Part shown: positions 33,370 through 43,834 of the stretch, piece by piece
How the letters are laid out: each line of letters begins with the position of its first letter
Position numbering within the stretch: position 1 is the stretch's first letter
Source: Chelonoidis abingdonii
Lineage: Eukaryota > Chordata > Testudines > Testudinidae
Reading direction: 5' to 3'
DNA: 64,000 nucleotides
NCBI RefSeq assembly: GCF_003597395.2
Contig: NC_133770.1
Location: 26,549,482-26,613,481, forward strand
Program-made: the position numbers and the translations under genes
Notes under the pieces: generated by a model
Seen by the model: only the letters and a program-made list of their open reading frames with translations
Told to the model about the DNA's origin: nothing
Databases searched by the model: none

Positions 33370-33600
33370 CCCTCTACAGTTTGGAATGCGCACTCAGATT
33401 CATTAAACCTGGGATTGAGTTGCTTGTAGCTATCTTTAGAAATCTCACATTGGTAACCTTCTTTGAGTTTTTGTCAAATCTGCAGTGAAAATGTTCCTAA
33501 AATGAGACCAACGTGTGCTGAGTCATCACCAAGATAACTATAACAGTGAATAAATGGCAGAATGCAGGTCAAAAAGAGCTGGAGATAACAATTTCTACCC
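33370..33600 (-). pseudogene. hAT transposase fragment, inverted
   Basis: On the minus strand the stretch near 33480-33380 reads KEGYQCEISKDSYKQLNPRF followed by NESECAFQTVE. LNPRF is close to the LDPR(F/Y)K motif just before the insertion domain of hAT transposases, and the following acidic segment also fits. Its strand is opposite to that of the C-terminal piece at 33732-33881, so the element holds rearranged coding fragments. Stops are present. Assignment is from memory of the family. Confidence 0.5.
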
Positions 33601-33731
33601 CAAGGAGCGCAGTCCAAAATGTTAATAACACATTATTTTTTTAATGAAGCATCATCAGGCATGGAAGCATGTTCTCTGGAATGTAGCTGAAGCATGAAGG
33701 GGCATACAAATGTTAGCATAATCTGGCACAT

Positions 33732-33881
33732 AAATTCCGTTTTGCAATGCCGGCTTACAAAGTTACATGGGAATGCCTGTTCTAACTTTCTGGTGACGTT
33801 GTAGATAAGAAGTGGACTGCATTATCTCCCATAAATTTAAACAAACTTGTTTGTCGTAGCAATTGGCTGAACGAAAAATAG
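33732..33881 (+). pseudogene. hAT transposase C-terminal dimerisation (hATC) remnant
   Basis: The plus frame reads MPAYKVTWECLF, one stop, LSGDVVDKKWTALSPINLNK and LVCRSNWLNEK before TAG at 33879-33881. Spacing and residues (P..K/V....E.LFS..G......R..L.P......V....W) match the hATC domain of ZBED-like hAT transposases, the most conserved part of that family, where dimers form. About 70 bp upstream, in another frame, GMEACSLECS.SMKGHTNVS fits the segment that normally precedes it. The DDE catalytic part is absent. The last residues are followed directly by AT-rich non-coding DNA, as expected at the natural end of such proteins. Confidence 0.75.
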
Positions 33882-34279
33882 GACTGGGTGAACTTGTAGG
33901 CTCTAAAGTTTTGCATTGTTTTGTTTTTGAGTGCAGTTATGTAACAAAAAAATCTACATTTGAAAGTTATACTTTCATGACAAAGAGATTGCACTACAGT
34001 ATTTGTAAGAGGCAAATTGAAAAATTGTTCTTTTGTTTATCATTTTTACAGTGCAAATATTTGTAATAACAATAATAATATAAAGTGAGCAGTGTACACT
34101 TTGTATTCTGTGTTGTAATATAAATCAATATATTTGAAAATGTAGAAAAACATCCAAAAATATTTAATGAATTTCAATTAGTGTGCTATTGTTTAACAAT
34201 GCTATTAAAACTGTAATTAATTGTGATTAATCTGTTTGAATTAATCACGTGAGTTAACTGCGCTTAATTGACAGCTCTA

Positions 34280-34730
34280 CTTTAAATTAGTAAACCAGAC
34301 CCTAAGAAAGGCTGTTTTTATTGGATTTGTAAAAATCTCTTTTTGAATTTACTGAAGAACCAGGAGGGAAAACTGAGGGGCTGTTTGCCAGGCTACACTG
34401 AGGCTAAGAGGGGATTCTAAGGAATGGTGTCTTCTGAGAAATCTGGAGAACAGTGGTGGTCAGGTATGCTGTTTCCAGAGTGGCTCCCTGCTGGTTCTTT
34501 CTGAGGTCAGAGGAAGACAAGTTGGAGACATGCTAGCACTATCTGCCACTGGAGCAGCCTGAGTGGATCAGGTTGACGCTATGGGGTAGGCCTGTGTTTG
34601 CTCATACGTGCCATGTTCTGTGGGCAGACTCTCTAGAAGACACACCCTGTTGCAGTAAGAGGGACCTGAACTGTTTCTCTGATAGGTTTTGGGGAATTGA
34701 AAACTAAGCCTACGATCAAGGAATGCTTGT
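34280..34730. other. Unannotated stretch
   Basis: Nothing was recognised between the composite hAT and the CR1 end. Confidence 0.45.
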
Positions 34731-35190
34731 GTTAAGATCAGTTTATGGAGGGGATGGTATGATGGGATAGCTTAATTTTGGCAATTAATTGATCTTTGAT
34801 TATTAGCAGGTAAATATGCCCAATGGCCTGTGATGGGATGTTAGATAGGGTGGGATCTGAGTTACTACAGAGAATTCTTTCCTGAGTGCTGGCTGGTGAG
34901 TCTTGCCCACATGCTCAAGGTTTAACTGATCGCCATATTTGGGGTTGGGAAGCAGAAGCCCTGGAGGTTTCTCACTTTCCTCTGCAGCATGGGGCATGGG
35001 TCACTTGCTGGAGGATTCTCTGCACCTTGAGGTCTTTAAACCATGATTTGAGGACTTCAATACCTCAGACATAGGTCAGGGGGTTGTTTCAGGAGTGGGT
35101 GGGTGAGATTCTGTGGCATGCATTGTGCAGGAAGTCAGACTACATGATCATAATGGTCCCTTCTGACCTTAAAGTCTGTGAGTCTATGAG
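34731..35190 (+). mobile_element. CR1-type LINE, 3' end
   Basis: This is the plus-oriented member of the family at 21421-21805 and 53489-54180. It contains GAGTGCTGGCTGGTGAGTCT, TCGCCATATTTGGGGTTGGG and CATGATCATAATGGTCCCTT, and ends CTTAAAGTCTGTGAGTCTATGAG, with the short tail repeats typical of CR1. Confidence 0.8.
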
Positions 35191-35900
35191 TGTATGCTGT
35201 GTAAGGGTGGTGCGCCATATTTCTCCATCACTCCTCTTTCCCCACAGGTACCTCAGTGGCTGTGTTACTCTCAAAGTTTAGTCAGAAGGGGCCTGCAACA
35301 TCTGGATGTGTGAGAGCATTGAATTGTGTTCCCATGAAGTGTGGCCCTGTGTGTCTTACAGGTTTCTGCAAAGGCAGCAGCACGCCAGCATGTGGTTAGA
35401 TTCTGGGCCTGCTACATTGCGTGCCAGATCAAGAACCCAAAGACTGCCAGTTCCTGATGTCCGACTCCTGTACAACGGTGTGTGGCTAGAACACCTTGTA
35501 GCCCTACTCCATTCCCTCCTCTGCTCGGGTCTCTCATCAAGCCAGCAAGCTGGTGCTCTATCTGCAAGTGACCCTAAATCAATAAAGGGTTTTGTGAGCC
35601 AGCAAGCAGTAGGGAATTGATGGTATCAAATGGCTTAGTCTGTCTCCATCTGCTGGCTAGAAAAGACTATGCTGGTGTAGAGGATAAATCTCAGGGTTCA
35701 ATTCACATCTGCAGGAAGCCACTGAAGCCAGTATGATGGTCGTATTTGTAGTTGAAGGCCTGATTTCATTTCTTGGCTGTCACTATATTGACTGCTCTTA
35801 TTAGAAATAGTTATTTATATGACTTTCTTAATTTAATGCCTTTTATTTTTAGATAACTTTTTGCTAAATGCAAAAAAACCAACGGCAAGAACAACAATCA
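35191..35900. other. Unannotated stretch
   Basis: A plus-strand frame of 104 codons (35306-35620) has no recognisable domain, and I do not call it a gene. Confidence 0.4.
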
Positions 35901-35908
35901 GCTATGAA

Positions 35909-36193
35909 CAGGGATGGCTCCAGCTTTTCTGCTGCCCCAAGCAGAAAAGAAAAAAAAAAAAGATGAGCAGCAGCACTTCGGCAGCAAATCAATCGCGCCA
36001 CTTCTTTGGTGACAATTCAGCGGTGGGTCCCCCCTCTTTTCCTCTTCAGCGGCAATTTGGCGGCAGCTCAAAGAGGAAGAAAGGGAATGTGGGAACCGCT
36101 GCCAAATTGCCTCCGAAGACTCTGATGTGCCGCCCCTTTGAATTGGCTGTCCCAAGCACCTGCTTCCTAAGCTGGTGCCTGGAGCTGGCCCTG
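35909..36193. mobile_element. hAT-type MITE, CAGGGATGGCTCCAGC family
   Basis: The 285-bp element starts CAGGGATGGCTCCAGC and ends GCCTGGAGCTGGCCCTG. Identical 8-bp GCTATGAA flanks lie at 35901-35908 and 36194-36201. The body repeats GGCAGC/GCGGCAA words. The 85-140 codon frames over it on both strands are incidental. Confidence 0.93.
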
Positions 36194-36201
36194 GCTATGA
36201 A

Positions 36202-38144
36202 CGTACCCACTTTGCCACCCACAGCCCTGGAGAATATGAACACGACCCATTGCATGACTGCTTTCCCCGCTTCCATTATATAAGTATGGTACAAATACCA
36301 AAGGATTAGACATTGCAAGCATGACAGGAGCTGTTGCCATCACAACCTGAAATTGGAGAAACAAAACCATAGCAAATGAGCAACCCAACAAAGATTGCTC
36401 ATCAACTTTGTTTTTGTCAAGCCATATGTCCAGACGATATTATCCATGTTGAACAATAGCAGCCCCAGTTATAGCATTTACCTTTTGTATTATTGAGATG
36501 GTTGTGAATACACTGAGTGATATAAGAACATAACCTATTCAAAAGCTACCAGTAAGACACTATGATGGATCAAAAATGTAATTGAGGGGTTTTTTTTATA
36601 TTATATGCGTAAATAATGGCTCTAATTATCAGATGCGCCAAACTCATGCCCAGAGGCACAGCAAAGGTGACCATACGTCCCTTCTCTGCTCCTCTGATCC
36701 TGGAACCAGCCTCTGGCATAAAATTGGAGTAGGTTTGGAGATGTTCTAACTTACACTGGTTTCTAACAGTTGTTAGGGTTGATATGACAGATGGGAATTG
36801 TTGGGGTACAGCATTCTCTGGCCCCTGTGCCAGAGCGATGGAAAGGAAAACAGATGTAAAGGTGCTCTTGAGGATATCCTCAGCATGTGCGACCCCTCAG
36901 CTTGCACAAAGTGAAAGTAGCTAGTGCACAACTGTCCCTTTGCTGTAGGGGCAGGTAAGAAGCATGCCAGGAGGTGAGACAAAACATTCCACTCAATCCC
37001 TAACAAGCTTAGAGATGTAATTTTTCTCCTTCTGAGTTGAATCAAGCATACACTCAGTGCAACTGAAGTTCCAGCCCTAAGCTTCTGAACTATGGAGCTA
37101 TAATTCTCTTGAGGGGTTTTGGAGATGCCAGAAACAATTAGATCAAAGCATATGACTCTAACAGGACTCTTAGTCTAGAAACCTCTTACATTTTCATGGT
37201 TAGGTGCTTATTTAAGTATAAAGGGAGCATATAAGGATGAGACAGACAAAGACCGCACAAGGTACAAAAGGGATTGCAAAATAATTACAGTGTACTTCTA
37301 TTGCTGTTACTGCTGTGAATTATCTGGATTGTGTGACTCAAAATCGGAACCATTATGAAATGTGAATAGCAGACATAATTTCAGTCAATAAGACATTGAA
37401 ATAATGTCTGTGAGACGACTGAACATTGCAATTACAATGATCGAAGGCTGGAAACTAGAAGAAGATGCAGCTCAGAAAACAGTACAGCAGAGTTGTGTGA
37501 AAGTCAGTGGTGTCAGGGCTCAAGGTTTGAACCACTTTTATTGTTTTGGTTCTTGTGCATTTACGTCCTTTGAGTTTCATGGTGAAAGAAACAAAACAAA
37601 GCAAAACTGGAACGTGAAACTTGGCCTAGGTTGCTTCCTTCTGCCTGATTTCAGGTCCAAACCATTTGAAACCACTGAATTTCTGTTGTTTCCACCCAGA
37701 ACAGTAATCTGTCCTATACATCTGACACGAGGTCCATTGTTATCTAAAATTTAGGCCAGGCTCAGTTGAAACATCCCAGGCTAATTTGGAAAGAAAAAAA
37801 AAAAGATCTCGTCATGTCAAAAGGTTAATGAACTTGGCTGGGTTTGGAGTTTGTTGTGTAAGTTTTCTGCCATTTGTGCTCTTTTTTTTGAGACAGAGTG
37901 AGAGATCAGTTTTTGGAATTATAACACTGTCAGATCCCAACTTCATACTAACTCACCCTGAGACCCAAATCCTAGAATACACCCTTAATCTATCCCTGGA
38001 TCTAAACAGCATGGGCCTTAAGTCTCCACTGCCTTACATCTTGTGGAGTCATTTCGGCTGTGCAAAGGAGGTGTAAAAGGGTATCGTTCTGATACGGTAG
38101 CATGTTACACCCATTTTGCTCATGCTTCGGATAGGTATAGATAA
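36202..38144. other. Unannotated stretch
   Basis: No confident feature. A fragment CAAAGGTGACCATACGTCCC near 36663 resembles the terminus of a reptile hAT MITE but has no partner end. GGTAGCATGTTACACCCATTTTGC-like words near 38094 recall the inverted repeat at 1085-1196. Confidence 0.4.
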
Positions 38145-38335
38145 AGGGTAAAATTGTCAAAAGTAATTTAGGATCCCAACTCCCACTGATTTTCAATGAG
38201 ACTTAGTTCCTAAGTGCCTAGGTGACAAATGTGTGAAGGTATTTAGGCATTTAAAGATTCATATAGGCGTCTAGTAGAATTTTCAAATGTACCTAGGCAT
38301 CTAACTCCCATTAAATTAAGGCTCCGAAATTTTGG
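38145..38335. repeat. Palindromic repeat, GGGTAAAATT / CCTAGGCATCTAACTCCCAT type
   Basis: The words TAGGATCCCAACTCCCACTG, GTGCCTAGGTGACAAATG and ACCTAGGCATCTAACTCCCA recur with the symmetry of a fold-back family also present at 17865-18237 and 47836-47999. The right end is eroded. Confidence 0.45.
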
Positions 38336-38514
38336 TAGCTGGGCATGGGCACAGCTGCCTCAGTTCTCAACCCATCCAGCAGCTCAGTGCCTATGTCACA
38401 CTGAAGCGCCCATCAGAAACCTCAAGCTAGGCATTACCCTGCCTATCTCACCTTTGTGGCCCAGGCTGATAGGTGTGCTCTGGGCATCCTTAACAGCACA
38501 CAGAACAGCTGACA

Positions 38515-38805
38515 GGGGAGGAGAAAGCCTCCCAGTGGTTAGGCCACTCACCCAAGATATGCCTGACATGGAGAGGGGATTGGAGCATGTCTCTCCCACT
38601 GCTCAGGTGAGTACTCAGCTACTGGACTGTAGAGACAATCTCACCTCCTTAGTGGCCCAATGAATATTTAATTATGTCATACACAGTGGAACAGGTCCAA
38701 CAGGATAAACAAAGAGAGAGACCAGCACCAGAATACTCCATAGCTCAGTAGCTAGGGCACTTCTGCGCGAGATGTAGGTTCAGATCCCTTCTCCATAACA
38801 CTGGG
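38515..38805 (+). repeat. tRNA-like sequences (probable SINE heads)
   Basis: CTCCCAGTGGTTAGGCCACTC (38529 on) and CCATAGCTCAGTAGCTAGGGC (38738 on) resemble Pol III A boxes. The second is followed at tRNA spacing by TAGGTTCAGATCCC, close to a B box. Neither can fold as a full tRNA by eye, so I read them as tRNA-derived SINE pieces. Confidence 0.4.
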
Positions 38806-38899
38806 AGGAGAATTAAAAACCTCAACTCCTTAGCCCATGTCTAATGAAGAGATCTTAGAGATCCAGGGCCTACTTCCAATTTTCGAGTGCTTTAAGAGT

Positions 38900-40167
38900 T
38901 GGGTAGATATGTGCTGTGAACACTTGCTAACATAGCATTACAATGTACATTACATGTTCCCATGTCTGACCTTTTCAGAGATTTCAGCTCCTGTTTGTGT
39001 GTTCATTCCCATCAACAGCAGTAACGAGGGATTCTTTTTACGGCTCTACCATCTTATCTTATTTTGGCCTTATAATTCATCTCTCACAGCGCTTCCTTTT
39101 AACTCCTCCAACCTGCTAGAAGCTGCAGGTATACATTAAGTAGAATTTATGCAAGAACATTTGCCTGAAGAGGACAATTAGAGGTAGCTTCAAGGTGTGA
39201 TTTGTCTCGGGTTTTCTCGTATTTTAATGTAGCTTGACCTATTGGTGTCCCTGCAATGTCTGCTGGTGCTCCTGGAAAACTATAGAGATCCCTGACAGAC
39301 TGCAATTCTCTGATACAAGAAAGTGAGAGAACATTCAATTTCAGGTGTTTGTTTCTAAAGGGACAGTGCTTATTGAAAGATTAATATACTACAGAGTTTA
39401 ACTGTATTTGAAGGGCCAAATTTTGCTGTCAGTTACACTACTGTAAATCCAAAGAAGTCCTAGCTTTGCACCTGTGTAATAGACAGAAAAATTCAGCTCA
39501 TAATATATTAAGGTGAGAGCAGCAGCCTCTACTTACAGTTTTTCATTCTAAAAATGTTTTCTAGTCACCCAGAACTATGGTCTCCACCTTTCAGAATGAA
39601 ATATTCCAGGCTTAGTCCCAGATCCTCTACTACCTGGCACCTTGTACCATCATTAAAACCTGTACATACTAAGTGCAATGCGAGTGTTAAGCTCTACCAT
39701 TGCCATTTTGTATTCATGATGTACAAGTTTAAATGACTGCATAGGTGCAAAGCAGGGGAGAATCAGGCGGAGAGTCTCTGCCTGGAGTGATTTTTGAGGT
39801 GGTTGTTTATTTTATGTTCAGTCATATTTTATTATGAGGAGAGATTTCCTTATACATCTCACTCTTATGGACAGCTCTACAGTCAAATCAGATGAGGGTA
39901 GAATGTTGAAGATTCATATGGAAAGGACTCTCATTGAGGAGAATTGATTTTCTGGGCAATTCCAGCTCACATGCAGGACAGGACCCCCTGGACGCCTGAT
40001 TCCCTGATTAGCCTGCCCGTCCTGTCAATCAGACTGACCTGAACCATTGGCCTTTCCCAGTTGTTCCTGGGGACTGTCAGTCTCAGGATACTGATTTCCC
40101 ATTGACCCCTTCCCCTTTCTTTTGGTACTGGGAGCTAGCCAACCAAAACACCCCCACTGAGTTTTAG
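38900..40167. other. Unannotated stretch
   Basis: No repeat or gene was recognised. Confidence 0.45.
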
Positions 40168-40406
40168 TAAGGGGACTCCCACTGGCCGCGGTTCACCACT
40201 CCAGACCAATAGGGGCTACAGGAAGGGCGGCCAGCACATCCCCCTGCCCACGCCACTTCCTGCAGCCCCCATTGGCCTGGAATGGCAAACCACAGCCAGT
40301 GGGAGCTGCGATCAGCTTAACCTGCAGATGCTGCAGGTAAACAAACCGGCCTGGCCTGCCAGGGGCATTCCCTGATGAGCCGTGTGCCAAAGGTTGCCGA
40401 TCCCTG
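40168..40406. mobile_element. hAT-type fragment, GC-rich
   Basis: The right end CAAAGGTTGCCGATCCCTG has a hAT terminus. The body (CAAACCACAGCCAGTGGGAG, GGCCTGGCCTGCCAGGGGCA) matches the hAT at 33017-33358. The left end is missing or diverged, so this is a truncated copy. Confidence 0.6.
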
Positions 40407-41306
40407 CCTTACACCATTAACTTTAGAGGGGACAAGAGCGGATCTTATGTAAGCTTTGCTGCTGGAAACCCCTCTGTGGTACATATCAGGAGCTCTTAGC
40501 ATGCTCACTGTGCATCTTATAAAGTAAAAGCCTCACAGCTGCTAATGTTTGTAAGATAAACCCACCTTTCCCCAGCTGGCTGCTGATGGGCACAGAATAA
40601 TTAGATGGAAATGTGTCTGGGGCAGAATTTTGTAGTGAGTTATGGAATTTACACCTAACAGCTCTATTTTGTTGTAAACAAGCAGACCTTCAAAGTGTTG
40701 GCAAGTGGAACTCCAGTTTAGGCACCTCGCACCCATTCTGGTTTTTGTTGTTGTTGTTTTCATCTAGGGAATTTGATCAGTTACATCCTTAAGCATTCAA
40801 ATATCAGGAAATAAGACCATTAATGTTCTATATGCAAACTTAATTCTGTCCCCTTTGTGTGCACGCACTACAGATTATATGCTATATTTCAATTAAACAA
40901 TATTCCAGTTTATATTTTCTGCAACTTTAGTGGCTTTATGTTGTACTTGGCTCTGTGTATGCCAGTCGAACAGAATCCACGGAAGCCATTGCTATGAAAA
41001 TTATCCTTCTTTACATCTCTTCTTTAAAATAACGTCTGCCATGATGCCTTCAAAACACTTGATAACGGTTAGGCTGCTGGTGTGCTGTGATTGCTGCTTA
41101 TTACATAAATCAGAACTGTCTCATTCTTACCTCGTTCTCCCTCTGCCTCTTTGTTGTAGTCACCTATTGTCTTTTGTCTTATATTTAGACCATACGCTCT
41201 TTGGGGAAAGACAGTCTGTCACTACAAGTGCTTACAGCACTTTGCACAGTGGGGCCCCAGTCCTGGATTGGTGGCCACAAGGCAGTACTGCAATACTAAT
41301 TAAATA
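40407..41306. other. Unannotated stretch, MIR/L2-like tail near 41170-41290
   Basis: Words CCATACGCTCTTTGGGGAAA and CAGCACTTTGCACAGTGGGG near 41190-41255 resemble the L2-like tail at 5820-5890. Nothing else was recognised. Confidence 0.4.
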
Positions 41307-41584
41307 AAAATCATAGAATATCAGGGTTGGAAGGGACCTCATCTAGTCCAATCCCCTGCTCAAAGCAGGACCAATCCCCAGACAGATTTTTACCCCACTT
41401 CCCTAAATGGCCCCCTCAAAGATTGAACTCACAACCCTAGCTTTAGGGAGCCAATGCTCAAACCACTAAGCTATCCCTGCTGGGCAGTTTTCTGCCCTAG
41501 ATCCCTAAATGGCCCCCTCAAGGATTGCATTCACAAGGCTGAGTTTAGGAGGCCAATGCTCAAACCACTGAGCTATCCCACCCT
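41307..41584 (-). mobile_element. Turtle tRNA-derived SINE with two tRNA-like heads and a CR1-like tail
   Basis: On the minus strand there are two successive tRNA-like heads. The first begins GGGATAGCTCAGTGGTTTGA (A box) with GCAATCCTTGAGG at the B-box side. The second begins GGGATAGCTTAGTGGTTTGA and has GGTTGTGAGTTCAATC, a good B box. Both end in GGGGGCCATTTAGGGA. The tail CCTTCCAACCCTGATATTCT-ATGA is CR1-like, so it could use CR1 reverse transcriptase. This tRNA-plus-CR1-tail build is that of the cryptodiran turtle Pol III SINE. A duplicated head is unusual. Confidence 0.75.
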
Positions 41585-41716
41585 AAACTCTATTTACTTC
41601 ATAGGAAGCAGGCAGCCCAGAGTAATAGGCCTCAAGATATTAAAACATACATATGTTAAGCACTCGAATAGTCTCATTAAGGTCAATGGGACAACGCAGA
41701 TACTGTCTAGACCATC

Positions 41717-41821
41717 AGGGATGGTCTAGACAATATTTGGTCCTCCATGAGGGCAGGGGACTGGACTCGATGACCTCTCGAGGTCCCTTCCAGTCCTAGA
41801 ATCTATGAATCTATGAATCTT
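41717..41821 (+). mobile_element. CR1-type LINE 3' terminus
   Basis: GGGGACTGGACTCGATGACC, TCTCGAGGTCCCTTCCAGTC and the tail GAATCTATGAATCTATGAAT are the standard CR1 3' end, including the tandem tail repeats. It is about 100 bp long, a strongly 5'-truncated insertion. Confidence 0.85.
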
Positions 41822-41824
41822 AAG

Positions 41825-43454
41825 GCTGTGCTGTGCATGCATATGCAGCTAAAATACCTAGCTAGTTAATTGCCTCATCCCCTAATTTAAAGCTAGGGAA
41901 ACTTGCACTGCTAGTTGAAAAGAAATTGTACAGTGTGTTAGTGTGAGAAAGTATTACAATATATATCTTAGGAATCAGAGACGGTATAATAAAAAAAAAG
42001 TTGGCAATGAAATTGTACTAGACTATTATGCTAAAGAGATTAGTATAATTATAGAAGAGAAAATATTACAAGATGTTAAACAAATATAACTAAGGTTGTA
42101 GAAAGATATCTGATATACTATGTTATTTGAGAAATAGCATTTGATCATGTAATTAGAGATTGTTTGTTGTTATGAATACTCATCAGGGGCAGCATTAAGG
42201 CTGTTTGTTCAACCTTAACTGTAGCATTTCCTGACTTTTGAGTGCTTAACTGTAAAATATTAGAATTGAATTGCCTTGGATCTAGTGTAGGTGTGCAGGG
42301 AATGAGAAGGTCTTAAGGAGCCTTTCCTACTCCCTCCACTTGTGTGCAACTTGAGAAAGAGTCAGCATACCTGCAGTCCCTCTGCTCAATGATGTGTGTC
42401 CATGCAGAGCATAAATTGCTCCCAAAAGGGAATAAAGGCCATGGTGATGCCTGCAAGATGCAGCCTGCATACTAGGGGGTTTGGGGACTGCATGTGTCAT
42501 ATCTCTCTTCAAGCTCCCTTTGGGACAGTGTGGTTCTGCACTGCAGGACAGTGCCAAATGGCATAATTTAGCCCTTAATGATCTCTGATTTAATATAGTT
42601 TTTCATGTGAAATATCTTAAACAGAACCAATGGTGTAACTGCAGGAATATTTTTCAGGCTTAGCGATCCATTTAAGAGCTTACGTTGGATGGAATGATCT
42701 TGAAATAGCTCCAGGCACATATAGTGTAGGACAATTTGAACTTGAAGAAGTGGGGCTCTCATGTCCAGAGGGAGTGACACAATTAGCAAACAAACCCAGG
42801 TAAAGTTGTTGCTTTTAGTGTGTCATGCTCTTGACATTGAGGGGTCCTGCATACTGAGTTCACTGATTGAGCTTCTCTGTTGCTACAAGGGCCAACTTTT
42901 TAAAGAGTATATGTATGTATATGAATTTTTATGCTGGATAAGATCATGGATGAGAGCACAGCATGCTATTAACACTTTTAAAATGCACTCACCCACATTG
43001 TGGGGGCTTCCTGTTGAAGGAATTGTTTAGGATTTTAGATTATACTGCTGCACTCTGTATGGTCCTAATCCAACTCTCACTGAAGTCATAATGCTGTGAC
43101 GATTCTCAGAGTGCCCAGGTTTGTGAGTCACCCTGTTATCTCCTTGCTTCAGTGAAAGGGAGAGAGACTTGCTGGTGCTTAAATGGGTGTCACTTTCCTG
43201 ATACCACCAGTCTGTTAGTCACCCAGACAATCGTCTTAGATCTCTGCCAGCCCTTACTTTGCTTTGCAGGTTAACCTCAGCCCCTCTGAAAGGGTCCCCA
43301 GTAGTAACCAGTCCCTACCACTGAACACTCATAGAAATTAGCAGACAAGCTGCCCCTGAAGGAACAGTTCATACACAGCTTGACTAGTACAACTTAGGAT
43401 CAGGTCCTTCATAACATAATAGCACTGAAATATACTTATAGTGAAACAATAATA
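41825..43454. other. Unannotated stretch
   Basis: No gene was recognised. A TCCAACTCTCACTGAAGTCA fragment near 43070 recalls the palindromic family. Frames of 73-89 codons lack motifs. Confidence 0.4.
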
Positions 43455-43834
43455 AATTACACTGGTGTACAATTTTTGAGAAGTCGTCTGCTTCAGAGAT
43501 AAAATGTGGTATTTATTATGTATTTTGATGTGCTGAATTCAAATATGACAATTAAAACAACTGATTGGCTACTGTTTCTAAGATATTTAAGTTTTTACAT
43601 TTTATGTCTATGTATATTGTATAGATAGTAGAGTTTTAATCATAATTGTAAACCTAGGTCTTTTCATGCGTTTATGGTTGCTTTACATGAATATTTCACC
43701 TGTCCTGTTTATGTAACACTTAAAAAGATCAGCAAAAGGGTTATATAAATAAATTTATGATGAAACAAAAGGCAAAAAACTATTATGTACATAGTTTTAG
43801 TCCTATTCAGTGTCTACTTGGCGCTATCTTGGCT

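Larger units (their letters stand above)
32917..34279. mobile_element. Composite hAT-type transposon with nested hAT
   Basis: The element starts TAGGGCTGTCAGAGCTGA and ends CGCTTAATTGACAGCTCTA, with subterminal TTAATCGTGAT / ATTAATCACGTGAG words. Flanking 8-mers TCTTAAAA and CTTTAAAT match at 5 positions, consistent with a decayed duplication. Inside, the right half carries a plus-strand hAT dimerisation-domain remnant, while the left half carries a separate transposase piece on the minus strand. A second hAT element (33017-33358) is nested in the left half. Confidence 0.7.

Noticed and set aside
33011..33429. Six overlapping frames on both strands
   Set aside because: GC-rich hAT interior with few stop codons; overlap of frames on both strands argues against a gene.
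35861..36391. Frames of 74-140 codons on both strands
   Set aside because: They span the hAT MITE at 35909-36193 and its flanks with no domain.
36663..36690. hAT-like terminus GGTGACCATACGTCCC
   Set aside because: No matching opposite end or duplication was found within 1 kb, so no element is called.
38738..38800. Possible tRNA gene
   Set aside because: A- and B-box-like words are present, but the cloverleaf stems do not form by eye and the sequence lies in repeat-like DNA.
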